Positions 7,136 through 15,443 of a DNA stretch of 64,000 nucleotides are shown piece by piece. Numbering within the stretch: the stretch's first letter is position 1; each line of letters starts with the position of its first letter. The position numbers were made by a program, and so were the translations under genes. Source of the DNA: Steroidobacteraceae bacterium (lineage in GTDB: Bacteria > Pseudomonadota > Gammaproteobacteria > Steroidobacterales > Steroidobacteraceae); assembly GCA_027531255.1 (NCBI GenBank), contig JAPZRU010000009.1, positions 1-64,000 on the forward strand, written 5' to 3'. A model generated the notes under the pieces. The model searched no databases. It was not told the DNA's origin and was given only the letters and a program-made list of their open reading frames with translations.

Positions 7136-9790
7136 ATGGCCACCGCGGCCCCCCGGCGCTTTGCCGACGGACCGGAGTCCCTCCGGTTGCCGCCCCATTC
7201 GATCGAATCGGAACAGGCCGTGCTCGGCAGCCTGCTGCTCGACGCGTCCGCGTGGGACGCCGTCGCGGACCTGATCCAGGCCGCGGACTTCTATCGTCGC
7301 GACCACCAGCTGATCTTCGAGGCCATCGCCGAGGTCGTGGAGTCCCGCGGTCCGTGCGACGCCATCACCGTGTCCGAGGCACTGACGCGCCGCGGCCAGG
7401 TCGACGAGGTCGGCGGGCTCGCGTATCTCGCGCGGCTCGCGAAGGACACCCCGAGCGCGGCCAACGTCCGGGCCTATGCGGGCATCGTCCGCGAGAACGC
7501 GTTGCTGCGCGCGCTGGTTTCGGCCGGCGGCGCGATCGCCTCCAGCGCGCTGGAGGCGCAGGGCCGCACCGCCACCGAACTGGTCGACGAAGCGGAGCGG
7601 AAGGTCTTCGAGATCGCCGAGCGCGGCACGCGCACGCGGGCGGGCTTCCAGGCCGTGAAGGAGATCCTGCCGACCACGATCGATCGCATCGACATGCTCC
7701 ACAGCAACCCCGGCGCGTTCACCGGCGTGCCGACGGGCTATACGGAGCTCGACAGGATGACGACCGGCTTCCAGCCGGGCGACCTGATCATCATCGCGGG
7801 CCGCCCGTCGATGGGCAAGACCACGCTGGCCGTGAACATCGCCGAGAACGCGGCGATCGATCGCGGGATCCCGGCGGCGATCTTCTCGATGGAAATGTCG
7901 GCGGAGCAGGTGACGCTCCGCATGATCTCCTCGCTCGGACGCGTCAGCCAGGGGCCGCTGCGCACGGGCCAGCTGTCCGCGGAGGACTGGCCGCGGATCA
8001 CGACGGCCACCGAGATCCTCTCGAAGGCGCCGATCTACATCGACGAGACGCCGGCGCTCACGCCCACCGACATGCGCGCCCGCGCGCGTCGCCTGAAGCG
8101 TGAGAAGGGCCTCGGGCTCATCGTGGTCGACTACCTGCAGCTGATGCAGGTCGCGGGCAACAAGGAGAACCGCGCTACCGAGATCTCGGAGATCTCGCGC
8201 AGCCTGAAGGCGCTCGCGAAGGAACTGCACTGCCCGGTGATCGCGCTGTCGCAGCTGAACCGCAGCGTCGAGCAGCGCACCGAGAAGAAGCCGGTGATGT
8301 CGGACCTGCGCGAATGCGTGGTCGGAGACACGCGGGTGTGCCTTGCGGACGGGCGTCGCGTACCGATCCGTGAACTGGTCGGCCAGACGCCGCGGGTGCT
8401 GGCGATGGACGAGCGGCAGAAGATCGTCGCGGCAGAGTCCGACCTGGTCTGGTCGGTCGGCGTGAAGCCGGTCTTCCGGGTTTCGCTCGCGAGCGGCCGA
8501 ACGCTGACCGCGACGGCGCAGCACCGCGTCTACACCGGGGCGGGGTGGCGGCCGGTCGGAGAACTCCAGCCCGGCGCACGTTTCGCCGTTGCCCGCCGCA
8601 TGCCCGAGGTCGAGAGCCCCGAGCCGTGGCCGGAGCATGAACTCGTCCTGCTCGGCCATCTGGTCGGAGACGGCAGCTATCTCGTGCATCAGCCCCTGCG
8701 CTACACGACCGCGTCCGAGTCGAACAGCGAGGCGGTGCGTGGCGCGGCCGAAGCGCTCGGCAGCACCGTGACGCGTCACGCGGGTCGCGGCGCCTGGCAC
8801 CAGTTGGTGATCGGCGGGAACGGCGATCGCTGGCATGCGCGTGGGGTCGGGGCTTGGCTCAAGCGCCTCGGCATCTTCGGGCAGAGGTCGCACGAGAAGC
8901 GACTGCCGGCCTCCGTGTTCCGCCTCCCCGAAGCACAGCTGGGGCTCCTGCTGCGTCACCTGTGGGCCACCGACGGCTGCATCCACGTCCGCAAGCCCAG
9001 TCAGCGTGGCGCGGCACGCGTCTACTTCGCGACCTCGAGCGAGGGCCTCGCGCAAGACGTCGCCGCGCTGCTGCTTCGCCTGGGCATCGTCGCGCGCCTG
9101 CGTACCACTGCGAGTACCAGGGGCCGCGCAGTGCATACCGTCGACGTGAGTGGCACGGAACAGCAGCAACTGTTCCTGGACCGCGTCGGAGCCTTCGGTC
9201 CTCGCGAGGCGCCCGCGGCGGTGCTGCGGGAGCAGCTGGCGTCGATCACGCCCAACCCCAACGCCGACACCCTCCCGCTGGAAGCGTTCGCGGACGTCCG
9301 TCGTGCGATGGTCTCGAATGGCGTGAGCAGGCGCCGCATGGCGTCGATGCGCGGAACTGCCTACGGCGGCACGAGTCACTTCTCGTTCGCCCCAGGTCGC
9401 GGAACGCTCGCGTCCTACGCGAAGCTGCTCGATGACGATGCGCTGTCGCGCTGGGTCGAGTCGGACCTGTTCTGGGACCGCGTGGTCGCCGTCGAGCCCG
9501 CAGGCGAGCAGGAAGTCTTCGATCTGACCGTGCCGGGGCCCGCAAGCTGGCTCGCCGACGGCCTCGTCAGTCACAACTCGGGCGCGATCGAACAGGATGC
9601 AGACCTGATCCTGATGATCTATCGCGAAGAGGTCTACGAGCCCAACACCACGCGCAAGGGCATCGCGGACGTGATCATCACGAAGCAGCGCAACGGCCCG
9701 ACCGGCGAAGTGCACCTCGCGTTCCTCGGCGAGTACACGCGCTTCGAGAACCTCGTCGCCGAAGCCTACGGCGAGGGGGCGTTCCGCTGA
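7136..9790 (+). CDS. dnaB: Replicative DNA helicase DnaB, interrupted by an intein
   Basis: 884 residues as translated. DnaB is the hexameric 5'-3' helicase that unwinds DNA at the replication fork and contacts primase. The N-terminal DnaB domain (about 20-125, from SIESEQAVLGSLLLD) is followed by the RecA-type ATPase with Walker A GRPSMGKTT near 221 and VVDYLQLMQ as the Walker B region. Residues 394-814 are an in-frame intein; the host protein resumes at SGAIEQDADLILMIYREE. Without the intein the helicase is 463 residues, the normal size. The start is the ATG at 7136. TAGAAT at 7096-7101 resembles a -10 box, but no clear -35 lies at the right distance. Confidence 0.97.
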   Translation: MATAAPRRFADGPESLRLPPHSIESEQAVLGSLLLDASAWDAVADLIQAADFYRRDHQLIFEAIAEVVESRGPCDAITVSEALTRRGQVDEVGGLAYLARLAKDTPSAANVRAYAGIVRENALLRALVSAGGAIASSALEAQGRTATELVDEAERKVFEIAERGTRTRAGFQAVKEILPTTIDRIDMLHSNPGAFTGVPTGYTELDRMTTGFQPGDLIIIAGRPSMGKTTLAVNIAENAAIDRGIPAAIFSMEMSAEQVTLRMISSLGRVSQGPLRTGQLSAEDWPRITTATEILSKAPIYIDETPALTPTDMRARARRLKREKGLGLIVVDYLQLMQVAGNKENRATEISEISRSLKALAKELHCPVIALSQLNRSVEQRTEKKPVMSDLRECVVGDTRVCLADGRRVPIRELVGQTPRVLAMDERQKIVAAESDLVWSVGVKPVFRVSLASGRTLTATAQHRVYTGAGWRPVGELQPGARFAVARRMPEVESPEPWPEHELVLLGHLVGDGSYLVHQPLRYTTASESNSEAVRGAAEALGSTVTRHAGRGAWHQLVIGGNGDRWHARGVGAWLKRLGIFGQRSHEKRLPASVFRLPEAQLGLLLRHLWATDGCIHVRKPSQRGAARVYFATSSEGLAQDVAALLLRLGIVARLRTTASTRGRAVHTVDVSGTEQQQLFLDRVGAFGPREAPAAVLREQLASITPNPNADTLPLEAFADVRRAMVSNGVSRRRMASMRGTAYGGTSHFSFAPGRGTLASYAKLLDDDALSRWVESDLFWDRVVAVEPAGEQEVFDLTVPGPASWLADGLVSHNSGAIEQDADLILMIYREEVYEPNTTRKGIADVIITKQRNGPTGEVHLAFLGEYTRFENLVAEAYGEGAFR
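8315..9577 (+). mobile_element. Intein in DnaB with a LAGLIDADG-type homing endonuclease domain
   Basis: 421 codons inserted between Glu393 and Ser815 of the precursor, splitting the conserved motif RESGAIEQDAD. The splice signals are complete. Block A starts with Cys (CVVGDTRVCLADGRRVPI), block B has TATAQH, block F reads VVAVEPAGEQEVFDLTV, and block G ends LADGLVSHN before Ser+1. These residues allow the standard N-S shift, transesterification to Ser, and Asn cyclisation. Between blocks B and F lie two LAGLIDADG-like helices, LLGHLVGDG (near precursor 505) and LLRHLWATDGC (near 604). They indicate a homing endonuclease that is probably intact, each motif keeping an acidic residue. Splicing should restore functional helicase. 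Confidence 0.95.
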
Positions 9791-9831
9791 GCGCCTGCGG
9801 GCGGGACGACGCGGATGCCGCGCCTCCGTCC

Positions 9832-10608
9832 GTGCCTTCGGCGCCGGGGCCCGTCGACCGCCTGCGCTCGGCCTGGTACGGGTTCTGGTTCGCGCTCTCG
9901 GAGCGCACGGGTCGTGTGCGTGGCCCGCGCGCGGAGACGCCCTGCGGCGAACTCGGGAATCTCGCGCCGGAGGCGCGAGCGCGCGTGGACTCGCTCCGCG
10001 CGCACTACGCCGTCGCGTTCGAACGGCGTTACGCGGCGCGCTCGGCGCTGCTGAACTACGAGTATCTCGACCTGCTCGACGCTGCGAGCGCCGAGTGGGG
10101 CTGGGAGCCGCCGCGCGGCGGCGAAGTGCACGACGTCGGCTGCGGCGGCTTCGCGTACGCCGCCGCCCTCCATCGCTGGTTCGCGCCGCGGCGGCTCGTC
10201 GGCATCGACGTCGAGGGGCACCGTCGGCTCCAGGGTGGCGTCACGCGGCACGAGCGCGTGCTCGGTCACCTCCAGGGCCTCGCCGGTGCGGAGTTCGTCG
10301 TCGCCGACTATCGCGAGTACGCGGAGCGTGCCGACGTGCTGACCGCTTTCTTCCCGTTCGTGACACCCGGACCCGTGCTCGGTTGGCGCCTGCCGCTCGG
10401 CCTGCTCGATCCGTCGACGCTGTTCGGCGCGATGCGCCGCAACCTTCGACCGGGAGGGCTGCTGCTGATGGTCAATCACGGCGCCGAGGAAGCGGCCGTC
10501 GCGGCCCGCGAGGCGACCGCTGCCGGTTTCGCACTGCGCGGCCGCGTCGAGCGGGAGCGGCTCGGCGGCGAGCCGCCCTGGCCGGTCGTCGTCTCGACGT
10601 GGTGCTGA
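9832..10608 (+). CDS. Class I SAM-dependent methyltransferase of unknown substrate
   Basis: 258 residues. A SAM-binding motif I is recognisable (VHDVGCGGFAYA, near residue 100), followed by an acidic strand end (LVGIDVEGH) typical of motif II. A later segment (MRRNLRPGGLLLMVNHG) resembles the post-motif III strand of Rossmann methyltransferases. The N-terminal ~90 residues are Arg-rich and unassigned. The start is GTG 9832; no strong ribosome site is visible, and the gene begins 41 nt after dnaB. Substrate unknown; a non-methyltransferase Rossmann enzyme is possible but less likely. Confidence 0.65.
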   Translation: MPSAPGPVDRLRSAWYGFWFALSERTGRVRGPRAETPCGELGNLAPEARARVDSLRAHYAVAFERRYAARSALLNYEYLDLLDAASAEWGWEPPRGGEVHDVGCGGFAYAAALHRWFAPRRLVGIDVEGHRRLQGGVTRHERVLGHLQGLAGAEFVVADYREYAERADVLTAFFPFVTPGPVLGWRLPLGLLDPSTLFGAMRRNLRPGGLLLMVNHGAEEAAVAAREATAAGFALRGRVERERLGGEPPWPVVVSTWC

Positions 10609-10854
10609 GCCGCGCCACCGGCGCGTGGGAAGGCCCCATCGGCGGAGTGCAGCGGCTGCCCGTCACTGCAGCGTGCGGCCACGTAGACCGACTGCACTTC
10701 CGGCAGCACGACGACGGCCTCGCGCGCCGCCGTTGCCGGGCGTTGCCGCTGCTGCTGCGCGCCGCGGCTGACGGATGTCGCCGCGTTCCGCGACGGCGTA
10801 TCCTTGCGGGCCGAGCGCGACCCCGGGTCGCCCGAGGCCAGGCCGGAGGAGCGA

Positions 10855-11394
10855 GTGGAACTGCCGTTCGAATGCCAGCCGACACTCGAGGGCGAGCGCC
10901 TGACGCTGCGACCGCTGCTGGCGACGGACCACGATGCGCTCTACGCGGTCGCGAAGGACCCGCTGATCTGGACGCAGCACCCGTACCACGATCGCTGGCG
11001 GTCGGACGTCTTCCGGCGCTTCTTCGACGCCGGTCTCGCCAGCCGCGGCGCACTCGTCGCCATCGACCGCGCGGCCGGCGCGATCGTCGGGTCGTCGCGC
11101 TACGGCCACCATGATGCCGCGGCGCGCGAGATCGAGATCGGCTGGACGTTCCTCGCGCGATCGCACTGGGGCGGCACGTACAACGCCGAGATGAAGCGAC
11201 TGATGCTCGACCACGCGTTCAGGTTCGTCGACACCGTGGTCTTCACGGTCGGCGCGGGCAACCTGCGCTCGCGGCGCGCGGTCGAGAAGATCGGTGGCGT
11301 CCTTCGCAGCTGCGCGATGCGCGACGGCATCGAGCACTGCGTCTACGCGCTGACGCCCGACGCCTGCACGTTGCCGCTCGCGCGGCGCGGCTGA
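10855..11394 (+). CDS. GNAT-family N-acetyltransferase (RimJ/RimL-like)
   Basis: 179 residues from a GTG at 10855 preceded by GGAGGAG. This start is preferred over a TTG 17 codons upstream because homology begins at LEGERLTLRPL. The fold of the RimJ/RimL subgroup is visible: LRPLLATDHDAL at the N-terminus, a central strand pair (GSSRYGHHDAA, EIEIGWTFLA), and the C-terminal NLRSRRAVEKIGGV segment, which in this family shapes the acetyl-CoA and acceptor site. Substrate unknown: a protein N-terminus or a small amine. It stands alone between the methyltransferase gene and the convergent asmA gene. Confidence 0.8.
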   Translation: MELPFECQPTLEGERLTLRPLLATDHDALYAVAKDPLIWTQHPYHDRWRSDVFRRFFDAGLASRGALVAIDRAAGAIVGSSRYGHHDAAAREIEIGWTFLARSHWGGTYNAEMKRLMLDHAFRFVDTVVFTVGAGNLRSRRAVEKIGGVLRSCAMRDGIEHCVYALTPDACTLPLARRG

Positions 11395-11407
11395 TCGCAA
11401 GGTTAGG

Positions 11408-11431
11408 CCGATTGGCCGATTGGCCGATTGG
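11408..11431 (+). repeat. Tandem octamer CCGATTGG, three copies
   Basis: CCGATTGG occurs three times head to tail (11408-11415, 11416-11423, 11424-11431), followed by CCGG. Each unit is itself close to a palindrome. It lies in the short gap between the convergent GNAT and asmA genes. Such repeats often vary in copy number by slippage. Confidence 0.85.
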
Positions 11432-11506
11432 CCGGCGCGGCCGGGGGCAGGCCGTCGGTGGCGGTCGGAACGCCGCCGTCCGGCCGGACCTCGGCGTCTG
11501 GCCTGC

Positions 11507-13630
11507 TCACGGCCGGTTGAACAGGCGGTCCAGCCGTTCGCGCACCTTGTCCTCGACCTTCTGCTTGACCTCGTCGCGGCGCTTCTCGACTTCCTGCTTC
11601 ACGCGCGCCCTCGCCGCATCGGACAGGTCTGGACGCACCTTGTAGTCGCGCACCGTGCCGGTGATGGACACCGGGATCTCGATCGCGCGCAGGTCCGCGA
11701 GGCTCGCCTGGGCGCCGGCGGCCGGCACTTCGCGTACGACCGTCGTGAGCCGGTAGTCCACCGCCTGGTCGGCGAGCCGGAACGTGCCCGATCCGCGCAT
11801 CTGCAGGACGTCGGTTTCGACGCGGATCGGGTCGCTCGCGAGCACGCCGCGCTCGAGCCGCGAGTTCGCGACCAGCGTGCGGAACGGCGTGCGCGGCGGG
11901 CCGCTGCGCGCCGGCAGCGCCTGCCGGCGAAACAGCGCCTGCGCGCGCTGGAGTTCGTACGTGACGTCGAGGCCCTCGAGCGCGCCGCCGACTATCTCGA
12001 TGTCGATCGGGCCCGTCAGGGCGTCGATCAGCGCGCGATCGGTGGTGCCGCTACCGGCCAGCTTCGCGGTCAGATTCGCGCGGCCGGACAGGCGATCCGA
12101 CTTCGCATAGGCCGTGATCGCCGCGCCCAGGTCGAAACCCCGGACCTCGTGCGTCATCGTGACGCCGAGCGCGGTGCGCTTCGCGTCCAGTCGCAGGTCG
12201 CCGACGTAGCTGCCGCCGAAAGCGCGGGCGGCCGGCTGCAGACGCACGTCGCCGTCGCGGGCGGCGAGCGCGAGCTTCAGGTCGGACAGCGGCAGCGCGG
12301 CCAGCGTCGCACGGCCGATCGCGAAGCGGCCTTCGGCGTTCAGTGCGCGCAGCGCCTCGACCGGCAGCGGCGACGGCGGTGCCGGCGGCGAGGCGGAGGG
12401 AGCGGCGTCGGCCGTGCCCGGTGCGGGTGCGCGATAGGCATCCACGTCGAGCGCGTCGACCGCGAGGTCGAACGAAAGCCGCAGCGTCTCCAGATCTTCG
12501 ACGGCGACGCGGCCCTTCAACCGCGAGCGGTCGAGCGTCACGTCGAGTTCTTCGAGCGCGGCCCGGGTCGGCGTGACGCGGAACGCGCCCGAGCCGGCCA
12601 GCTTCGTGAACGCCCAGTCCGCGCGCGTGCGCGGCACTTCGACGCCGAACGCGGTCGCGAGGGCGCGCGGGTTCTGCTCGGCCAGCGTCAGCCGGCCGGT
12701 CAACAGCCGGTCATCGAACAGTCGCTCGCCGGCGATCTCGAGGCCGACGCCGAGTTCGCCGTAGCGGACCTGGAGGGTCGTCGGCTCGAGCCGGCCGGCC
12801 GCCCAGTCGAGTGCGAGTCGCGTGCCGCTCGCCGAGAACGGCGTCGGCTTGGCATCCGCCGCGCTCGTCGTCACCGCCGGGCCCGCGGCAGCGGCCGTAC
12901 CCGTCGCAGTTGCCGGTGCGGGCTGCCGTTCGCCCTCCAGCGTCCAGTTCGCCAACTCGAGCCGCGAGGCCGCCGTGTCGACGCGCGTCTCGGCCTCGAA
13001 TGCGAGTCGCGTCGCGGCCGTGTTCTCGCCGGCGTCCAGCAGCGCCGACAGTTCCACCCGCGTCGGGGTGCCGCCGCCGATGGCGCCGGTCGTCACCGCG
13101 AGATCGCGCACGCGCGTCACGCTGCTCTTGGCGAGGTCGCGCAGCGTCAGCGCGCCGCGCGTGACGTCGAGTCCCGCGATCTGCAGGCTCTCCAGTCGTG
13201 GGCCGCCGCCATCCCGGGCGGGCTCCCTGGACTCTGCCAGGTCGCTCCAGTTGTTCCGCCCGTCGGCGAGCGTCACGAGTTCGACCTGCGGCGCGTCGAT
13301 CGCGATACGTCGGATCTCGATGCGCCGCTGCAGCAGCGGCAGCAGCTTCACGCCGACGCGCGCACGCTCGGCGCGCAGCAGCGGCGGTGCGTCGAAGCCC
13401 GGCGGGTTGCCGAGCGCCACGCCGCTCACGTCGAGCGCGATCCATGGGAACAGCGCGAGTTCCATGTCCCCCTCGAGCGTCAGCTGCCGTCCGGTCGCGG
13501 CCTCCACGCGTGCCGCGACCTCGTCGCGGTAGTCGTTCGGATCGACCAGCAGGACGACGGCGACGAGCGCCAGCACGACGAGCGCCACGAGGCCGCCGAG
13601 CCCGACGGCGATCCACTTGAGTGCCTTCAC
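11507..13630 (-). CDS. asmA: AsmA-family envelope protein
   Basis: 707 residues, somewhat longer than E. coli AsmA. One N-terminal transmembrane helix (LKWIAVGLGGLVALVVLALVA region, residues 4-29) anchors a large periplasmic part beginning with the family signature DPNDYRDEVAARVEAATGR and LFPWIALDVSGVALGN. The middle is made of repeated beta-rich segments; the C-terminus contains the AsmA_2 region (LDVTYELQRAQALFRRQ, VRETDVLQMRGSGTF-like). The family belongs to the TamB/YhdP-like bridge proteins thought to move phospholipids to the outer membrane. The end is Lys/Arg/Glu-rich (KQEVEKRRDEVKQKVEDKVR). Divergent from the DUF3072 gene. Confidence 0.9.
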   Translation of the reverse strand: MKALKWIAVGLGGLVALVVLALVAVVLLVDPNDYRDEVAARVEAATGRQLTLEGDMELALFPWIALDVSGVALGNPPGFDAPPLLRAERARVGVKLLPLLQRRIEIRRIAIDAPQVELVTLADGRNNWSDLAESREPARDGGGPRLESLQIAGLDVTRGALTLRDLAKSSVTRVRDLAVTTGAIGGGTPTRVELSALLDAGENTAATRLAFEAETRVDTAASRLELANWTLEGERQPAPATATGTAAAAGPAVTTSAADAKPTPFSASGTRLALDWAAGRLEPTTLQVRYGELGVGLEIAGERLFDDRLLTGRLTLAEQNPRALATAFGVEVPRTRADWAFTKLAGSGAFRVTPTRAALEELDVTLDRSRLKGRVAVEDLETLRLSFDLAVDALDVDAYRAPAPGTADAAPSASPPAPPSPLPVEALRALNAEGRFAIGRATLAALPLSDLKLALAARDGDVRLQPAARAFGGSYVGDLRLDAKRTALGVTMTHEVRGFDLGAAITAYAKSDRLSGRANLTAKLAGSGTTDRALIDALTGPIDIEIVGGALEGLDVTYELQRAQALFRRQALPARSGPPRTPFRTLVANSRLERGVLASDPIRVETDVLQMRGSGTFRLADQAVDYRLTTVVREVPAAGAQASLADLRAIEIPVSITGTVRDYKVRPDLSDAARARVKQEVEKRRDEVKQKVEDKVRERLDRLFNRP

Positions 13631-13750
13631 GCGTACGATGGTCGCGAGGTCGCGGCAGGCGCGTCAACCCGCGGGGTCCGTCGGCCCGGCCCGCCGTGGT
13701 CACGGCGGAGAGTTCTGGGCCGACGCGCCCGCGTTGTTGCAAGATCCGCT

Positions 13751-13778
13751 CCCGCGCACGCCGTGCGGCGTGCGCGGG
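13751..13778. repeat. Perfect 12-bp inverted repeat with a 4-nt loop
   Basis: CCCGCGCACGCC (13751-13762) is exactly complementary to GGCGTGCGCGGG (13767-13778) around GTGC. No mismatches occur in 12 pairs, ten of them G:C-rich. It lies between the asmA start (13630) and the DUF3072 start (13843), so it would be in the leader or promoter region of one of the divergent genes. It could be a transcription terminator, an RNA structure or a protein-binding palindrome; no T-run follows on either strand. Confidence 0.8.
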
Positions 13779-13842
13779 TGCCGACGTGGCACGGAACGTG
13801 CTGCCTCCGCGATCACGGCATCGAACCGCGACAGGAGGCATC

Positions 13843-14145
13843 ATGGCCACCGGACGACGGGGCAGGGACGCGGGTGCGTCCGCCACGCAGCCCTCGGCGC
13901 ACGGCGCGCAGAACGACCTGGGAGCCATCCGGAACCTCGACGAATGGAAGACCGGCGACGAGCCCCTCACCGCCGCCCAGCGGTCCCACCTGCACACGCT
14001 CGCGGCGGAGGCGAGGGAGCGGGTGGACGACGAGGGCATGACCAAGGCGGACGCGGCGAGGAAGATCGGGGAACTGCAGCGGAAGACGGGCCGCGGCCAA
14101 CCGCGCCGGTGGTCGACGGGCGGCTGCGGCTCAACAAATACCTGA
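13843..14145 (+). CDS. Small DUF3072-type protein
   Basis: 100 residues, starting at ATG 13843 with AGGAGG six nt upstream. The conserved part runs from about residue 35: DEWKTGDEPLTAAQRSHLHTL, then MTKADAARKIGELQRKTGRG. This is the pattern of the DUF3072 family, small soluble proteins with no established function. The first 25 residues are disordered and Gly/Arg/Ala-rich. The last 37 nt overlap the pseudouridine synthase gene in another frame, which implies coupled translation. Confidence 0.75.
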   Translation: MATGRRGRDAGASATQPSAHGAQNDLGAIRNLDEWKTGDEPLTAAQRSHLHTLAAEARERVDDEGMTKADAARKIGELQRKTGRGQPRRWSTGGCGSTNT

Positions 14146-14816
14146 GCGAGCGGGGGCTCTGCTCGCGTCGCGAGGCGGACGCATGGATCGCGACCGGCCG
14201 CGTCACCGTGAACGGCGCGGTGGCGACGCTCGGCACGCAGGCGGGACCCGCCGACGACGTGCGCGTGGACGGCCGGCCGGTCGGCGAGCCCATGCGCCAC
14301 GTCTATCTCGCGCTGCACAAGCCGGTGGGCATCGAATGCACCACCGATACGCGCGTGCCACACAACATCGTCGACTTCGTGGCACACCGGGAGCGCATCT
14401 TCCCGATCGGCCGGCTCGACAAGGACTCCGAGGGGCTGATCCTGCTGACGAACGACGGCGACATCGTCAACCGCCTGCTGCGCGCGGAGCATCGGCACGA
14501 GAAGGAGTACGTCGTCACCGTCGATCGACCGGTCACCGACGAATTCCTGCGGGGCATGGCCTCGGGCGTCCGCATCCTCGGCCAGGTCACGCGGCCGTGC
14601 CGCGTCGAGCGAGTGGCGAAGAACGTGTTCCGGATCGTGCTGACGCAGGGACTGAACCGGCAGATCCGGCGCATGGCGAAGGAGTTCGACTACACCGTGC
14701 GGCGGCTCGTGCGCGTGCGTTTCGTCAACGTGCGCCTCGACGGGCTGCCGGCGGGCCGCTGGCGCAACCTCACGCCGGCCGAACTGCGCGGCCTGCTCGG
14801 CGACGCTGTCGCGTAG
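14109..14816 (+). CDS. rluF: 23S rRNA pseudouridine synthase, RluF/RluB type
   Basis: 235 residues. An S4 RNA-binding domain comes first (LRLNKYLSERGLCSRREADAW), then the catalytic domain. The RsuA/RluB/RluF signature is GRLDKDSEGLILLTNDGD; its first Asp is the expected catalytic residue. QGLNRQIRRMAKEFDYTVRRL is the family's second signature, and the FDYTV-type ending favours RluF (U2604) over RluB or RluE. The start is GTG 14109 inside the DUF3072 gene; further upstream the frame carries no family homology. No good ribosome site is seen, consistent with translation re-initiated from the preceding gene. The exact target base is inferred. Confidence 0.88.
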   Translation: MVDGRLRLNKYLSERGLCSRREADAWIATGRVTVNGAVATLGTQAGPADDVRVDGRPVGEPMRHVYLALHKPVGIECTTDTRVPHNIVDFVAHRERIFPIGRLDKDSEGLILLTNDGDIVNRLLRAEHRHEKEYVVTVDRPVTDEFLRGMASGVRILGQVTRPCRVERVAKNVFRIVLTQGLNRQIRRMAKEFDYTVRRLVRVRFVNVRLDGLPAGRWRNLTPAELRGLLGDAVA

Positions 14817-14958
14817 CGGCGTGCCGCGGACGCCCGGGGCGGCGCCGCTTGCGCGCGCGTCTGCCCGGTACGCTTCCTGCAAGCGGAGGCTTCGCGCGGC
14901 GCGCGGCCGCAGGGCCGCACGCTCGCCGCGCCGCGGGTCGTCAGAGCACGAGGAGCGC

Positions 14959-15305
14959 ATGAAGGAGCCGTCCCGAGTTCGCGTCGAAGCCGCCGAGGTC
15001 GACCAGTCGCTGCGGTTCCCGCCGCCTCGTGCCGGGAACGGGCTGCGATTCCTGCGCGGCTTCCTGCGCCGGCCGCCGAGCGTGGCGTCCATCGTGCCGA
15101 GTTCGCGCTTCCTGGCGGCCCGCGTGACCGCGACGGCCCTGTCGGGCGACCGACGCCACGTGGCGGACGCTTCGTCGCCTACCAGTTCCGCCCGCACGTC
15201 GCGCGCTTCGCGACGCCGTTGTTCGGCCCACCCGATGCCACGTTCGAGCCGCGGAACATGCCGCCGATGACCATGTACGCGTGGCGTAAGCCGCGGCCGT
15301 CGTGA
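14959..15305 (+). pseudogene. Phospholipid (PmtA-like) methyltransferase with its core deleted
   Basis: Two ends of one gene remain. Frame 1 from ATG 14959 gives LRFLRGFLRRPPSVASIVPS, the N-terminal signature of the phospholipid N-methyltransferase/rRNA-methylase-like family. From about 15168, in another frame, the text reads RFVAYQFRPHVARFATPLFG and ends with MYAWRKPRPS and TGA 15303-15305, the family's C-terminus. The SAM-binding centre, roughly 100 residues, is missing and the two ends are out of frame. This is most simply one internal deletion near 15150-15170. No product with activity can be made. Confidence 0.78.
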
Positions 15306-15443
15306 CCGGGCCGCGACGGATCGGCGTCGGCGTCGAGACCGTCACCCTGCTCCGAGCCTGCTATGCTCGCGGCCCGCGCCGCCCGCCGCCCCTCCGGCCC
15401 GCCGCGCCGCACGTCCCCCCCGTTTCGAAGGTTTCCCCACCCG

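Noticed and set aside
8315-9577. Insert in dnaB read as a frameshift or separate gene
   Set aside because: The frame is continuous and both junctions have intein splice residues, so it is part of one precursor.
7046-9715. Minus-strand frame of 889 codons opposite dnaB
   Set aside because: It is Arg/Ala/His-rich with no recognisable motif, a shadow of dnaB and its intein.
11420-14041. Plus-strand frame of 873 codons opposite asmA
   Set aside because: Low-complexity Arg/Ala composition; asmA on the minus strand shows a membrane anchor and family signatures.
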